Positions 62,948 through 64,000 of a stretch of 64,000 bases of DNA are shown piece after piece. The stretch comes from Bacteroidaceae bacterium. GTDB taxonomy: Bacteria > Bacteroidota > Bacteroidia > Bacteroidales > Bacteroidaceae. Every line of letters begins with the position of its first letter. The stretch's first letter is position 1. A program made the translations under genes and the position numbers. The stretch is from NCBI GenBank assembly GCA_017483765.1, contig JAFUVE010000047.1, positions 1 through 64,000 of the forward strand, written 5' to 3'. The notes below the pieces were generated by a model that did no database searches, had not been told where the DNA came from, and saw only the letters and a program-made list of their open reading frames with translations.

Positions 62948-64000
62948 ATGAAAAAAGTATTTTTAATCTCGTTTTTCATGACTGCATTCTCTTGTGGTCT
63001 CTTCGCACAGTTCGGAAGACCTGTCGATCCGAATCCGAACATCGGACTCAAAGATGCTTACAAGGATTATTTCACCATCGGTGTTGCGGTCAACAGAAGA
63101 AACATCTCGGTCGATGACCAGATCCAGCTTATCAAGCACAACTTCAACAGCATCACGGCTGAGAACGACATGAAGCCGGTTTCCGTCCACCCGAAAGAGG
63201 GGGTATGGAACTGGGGCGCGGCTGACAGCATCGCCAATTTCTGCCGGAGAAACGGAATCAAGCTCAGAGGACACTGCCTGTGCTGGCATGCACAGTTCTG
63301 CGACTGGATGTTCACCGACAAGGACGGCAAAGAAGTAACCAAAGAGGTGTTCTACGAAAGACTCCGTGAGCATATCCACACCGTAGTCAACCGCTATAAG
63401 GACGTTGTGTATGCATGGGATGTCGTGAATGAGGCTATGGCTGACGGTGGTGGTCGAGGATGGAGAGGCCAGGCGCCGAGTCCTTACCGCCAGAGCAGAC
63501 ATTTCCAACTCTGCGGAGACGAGTTCATCGCTAAGGCATTCCAGTTCGCACATGAGGCTGACCCTAACGCCATCCTTTTCTACAATGACTATAATGCAGC
63601 TGACCCAGGCAAGTGCGACCGCATCTATAATATGGTGAAGAAAATGCAGGATGCAGGGGTGCCGATCACCGGTATCGGTATGCAGGGACATTATAATATA
63701 TATGGTCCTTCTGAGGAGAATGTCGACAAGGCCATCACGCGCTACTCTGAGCTGGTTAAGCATATCCACTTCACTGAGCTTGACGTCAGGGCCAATGAGG
63801 AGATGGGCGGACAGCTGCAGTTCGGAAGGAACGAGAACATGCAGATCCAGCCTTATATCAACTCACTGCAGGAAGACCAGTACGCAAGACTGTTCAAGGT
63901 GTTCAGAAAGCATAAGGATGTTATCGACAACGTCACTTTCTGGAATCTCTCTGACCGTGACTCATGGCTGGGCGTCAACAACTACCCCCTGCCGTTCGAC
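62948..64000 (+). CDS. Secreted GH10 endo-beta-1,4-xylanase (3' end beyond window)
   Basis: The first 351 residues are present and the frame is still open at the window edge. A signal peptide (cut near LFAQ, residue 21) is followed by the GH10 TIM barrel with TAENDMKP, GHCLCWHAQ, the acid/base Glu in WDVVNEAMAD (E162) and the nucleophile Glu in HFTELDVR (E277), then FWNLSDRDSWL. It should hydrolyse internal beta-1,4 linkages of xylan outside or in the periplasm. Only the barrel is visible, so it is not known whether it carries the shared tail of its four upstream neighbours. It is a separate transcription unit behind a terminator and its own promoter. Confidence 0.96.
   Translation, partial: MKKVFLISFFMTAFSCGLFAQFGRPVDPNPNIGLKDAYKDYFTIGVAVNRRNISVDDQIQLIKHNFNSITAENDMKPVSVHPKEGVWNWGAADSIANFCRRNGIKLRGHCLCWHAQFCDWMFTDKDGKEVTKEVFYERLREHIHTVVNRYKDVVYAWDVVNEAMADGGGRGWRGQAPSPYRQSRHFQLCGDEFIAKAFQFAHEADPNAILFYNDYNAADPGKCDRIYNMVKKMQDAGVPITGIGMQGHYNIYGPSEENVDKAITRYSELVKHIHFTELDVRANEEMGGQLQFGRNENMQIQPYINSLQEDQYARLFKVFRKHKDVIDNVTFWNLSDRDSWLGVNNYPLPFD

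Overview
The window reads as chromosomal DNA of a Bacteroidales bacterium, most likely Prevotella or a close relative. The evidence is: -7 boxes of the form TAnnTTTG in front of many genes; weak or absent Shine-Dalgarno sequences; a BspA-like leucine-rich-repeat lipoprotein; the B12-dependent methylmalonyl-CoA mutase pair of the succinate-propionate route; a TPP-riboswitch/TonB receptor/PnuT thiamine locus; and large secreted glycanases ending in a short C-terminal motif of the form DLSGR-x-V...KGIYIVNGKK-x-x-IK. No rRNA, tRNA or CRISPR array was seen.

Layout. 0-6 kb (minus strand): BspA-like lipoprotein, a HEPN-type orphan protein, a REP-associated tyrosine transposase (RAYT) that carries REP-like palindromes in its own coding sequence, and an RluA-family pseudouridine synthase with a repeat-expanded insert. 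6-10.4 kb (minus): mutA and mutB with a four-helix-bundle (S23-like) gene between them. 10.8-14 kb: TPP riboswitch, thiamine TonB receptor, PnuT. 14-16.5 kb: secreted GH31. 16.8-35.8 kb: a mostly housekeeping stretch with a TlpA-type thioredoxin protein, topoisomerase IV subunit A, an outer-membrane-type protein, an S41 protease, RecG (three successive genes starting with TTG or GTG), ribosomal protein L31 type B, a membrane-anchored Ser/Thr kinase, a zinc-ribbon membrane protein, RsmI, a coiled-coil lipoprotein and an AI-2E-type transporter.

36-64 kb (all plus strand) is a xylan-degradation region: GH5-GH43-dockerin; a 1390-residue non-catalytic beta-rich secreted protein; a CE1-like esterase; GH5; GH98; GH30; and a GH10 cut by the window end. 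Four consecutive enzymes (esterase, GH5, GH98, GH30) have unrelated catalytic heads but the same five-module tail of roughly 730-1040 residues plus the same C-terminal motif. Two 61-65-residue proteins beginning MKK-x-Y-x-AP-x-T and ending in LW sit directly behind the 1390-residue protein and behind the esterase. No SusC/SusD pair is present in this stretch. The heads predict complementary attack on decorated xylan: GH10, GH30, GH98 and GH5 cut the backbone, the esterase removes acyl groups, and GH43 and GH31 trim side chains and oligosaccharides.

Intergenic DNA is rich in repeats: heptamer-periodic tracts in several sequence families, a 28-bp hairpin repeat in four copies, a mosaic repeat shared by two loci 23 kb apart, and two complex potentially structured elements.
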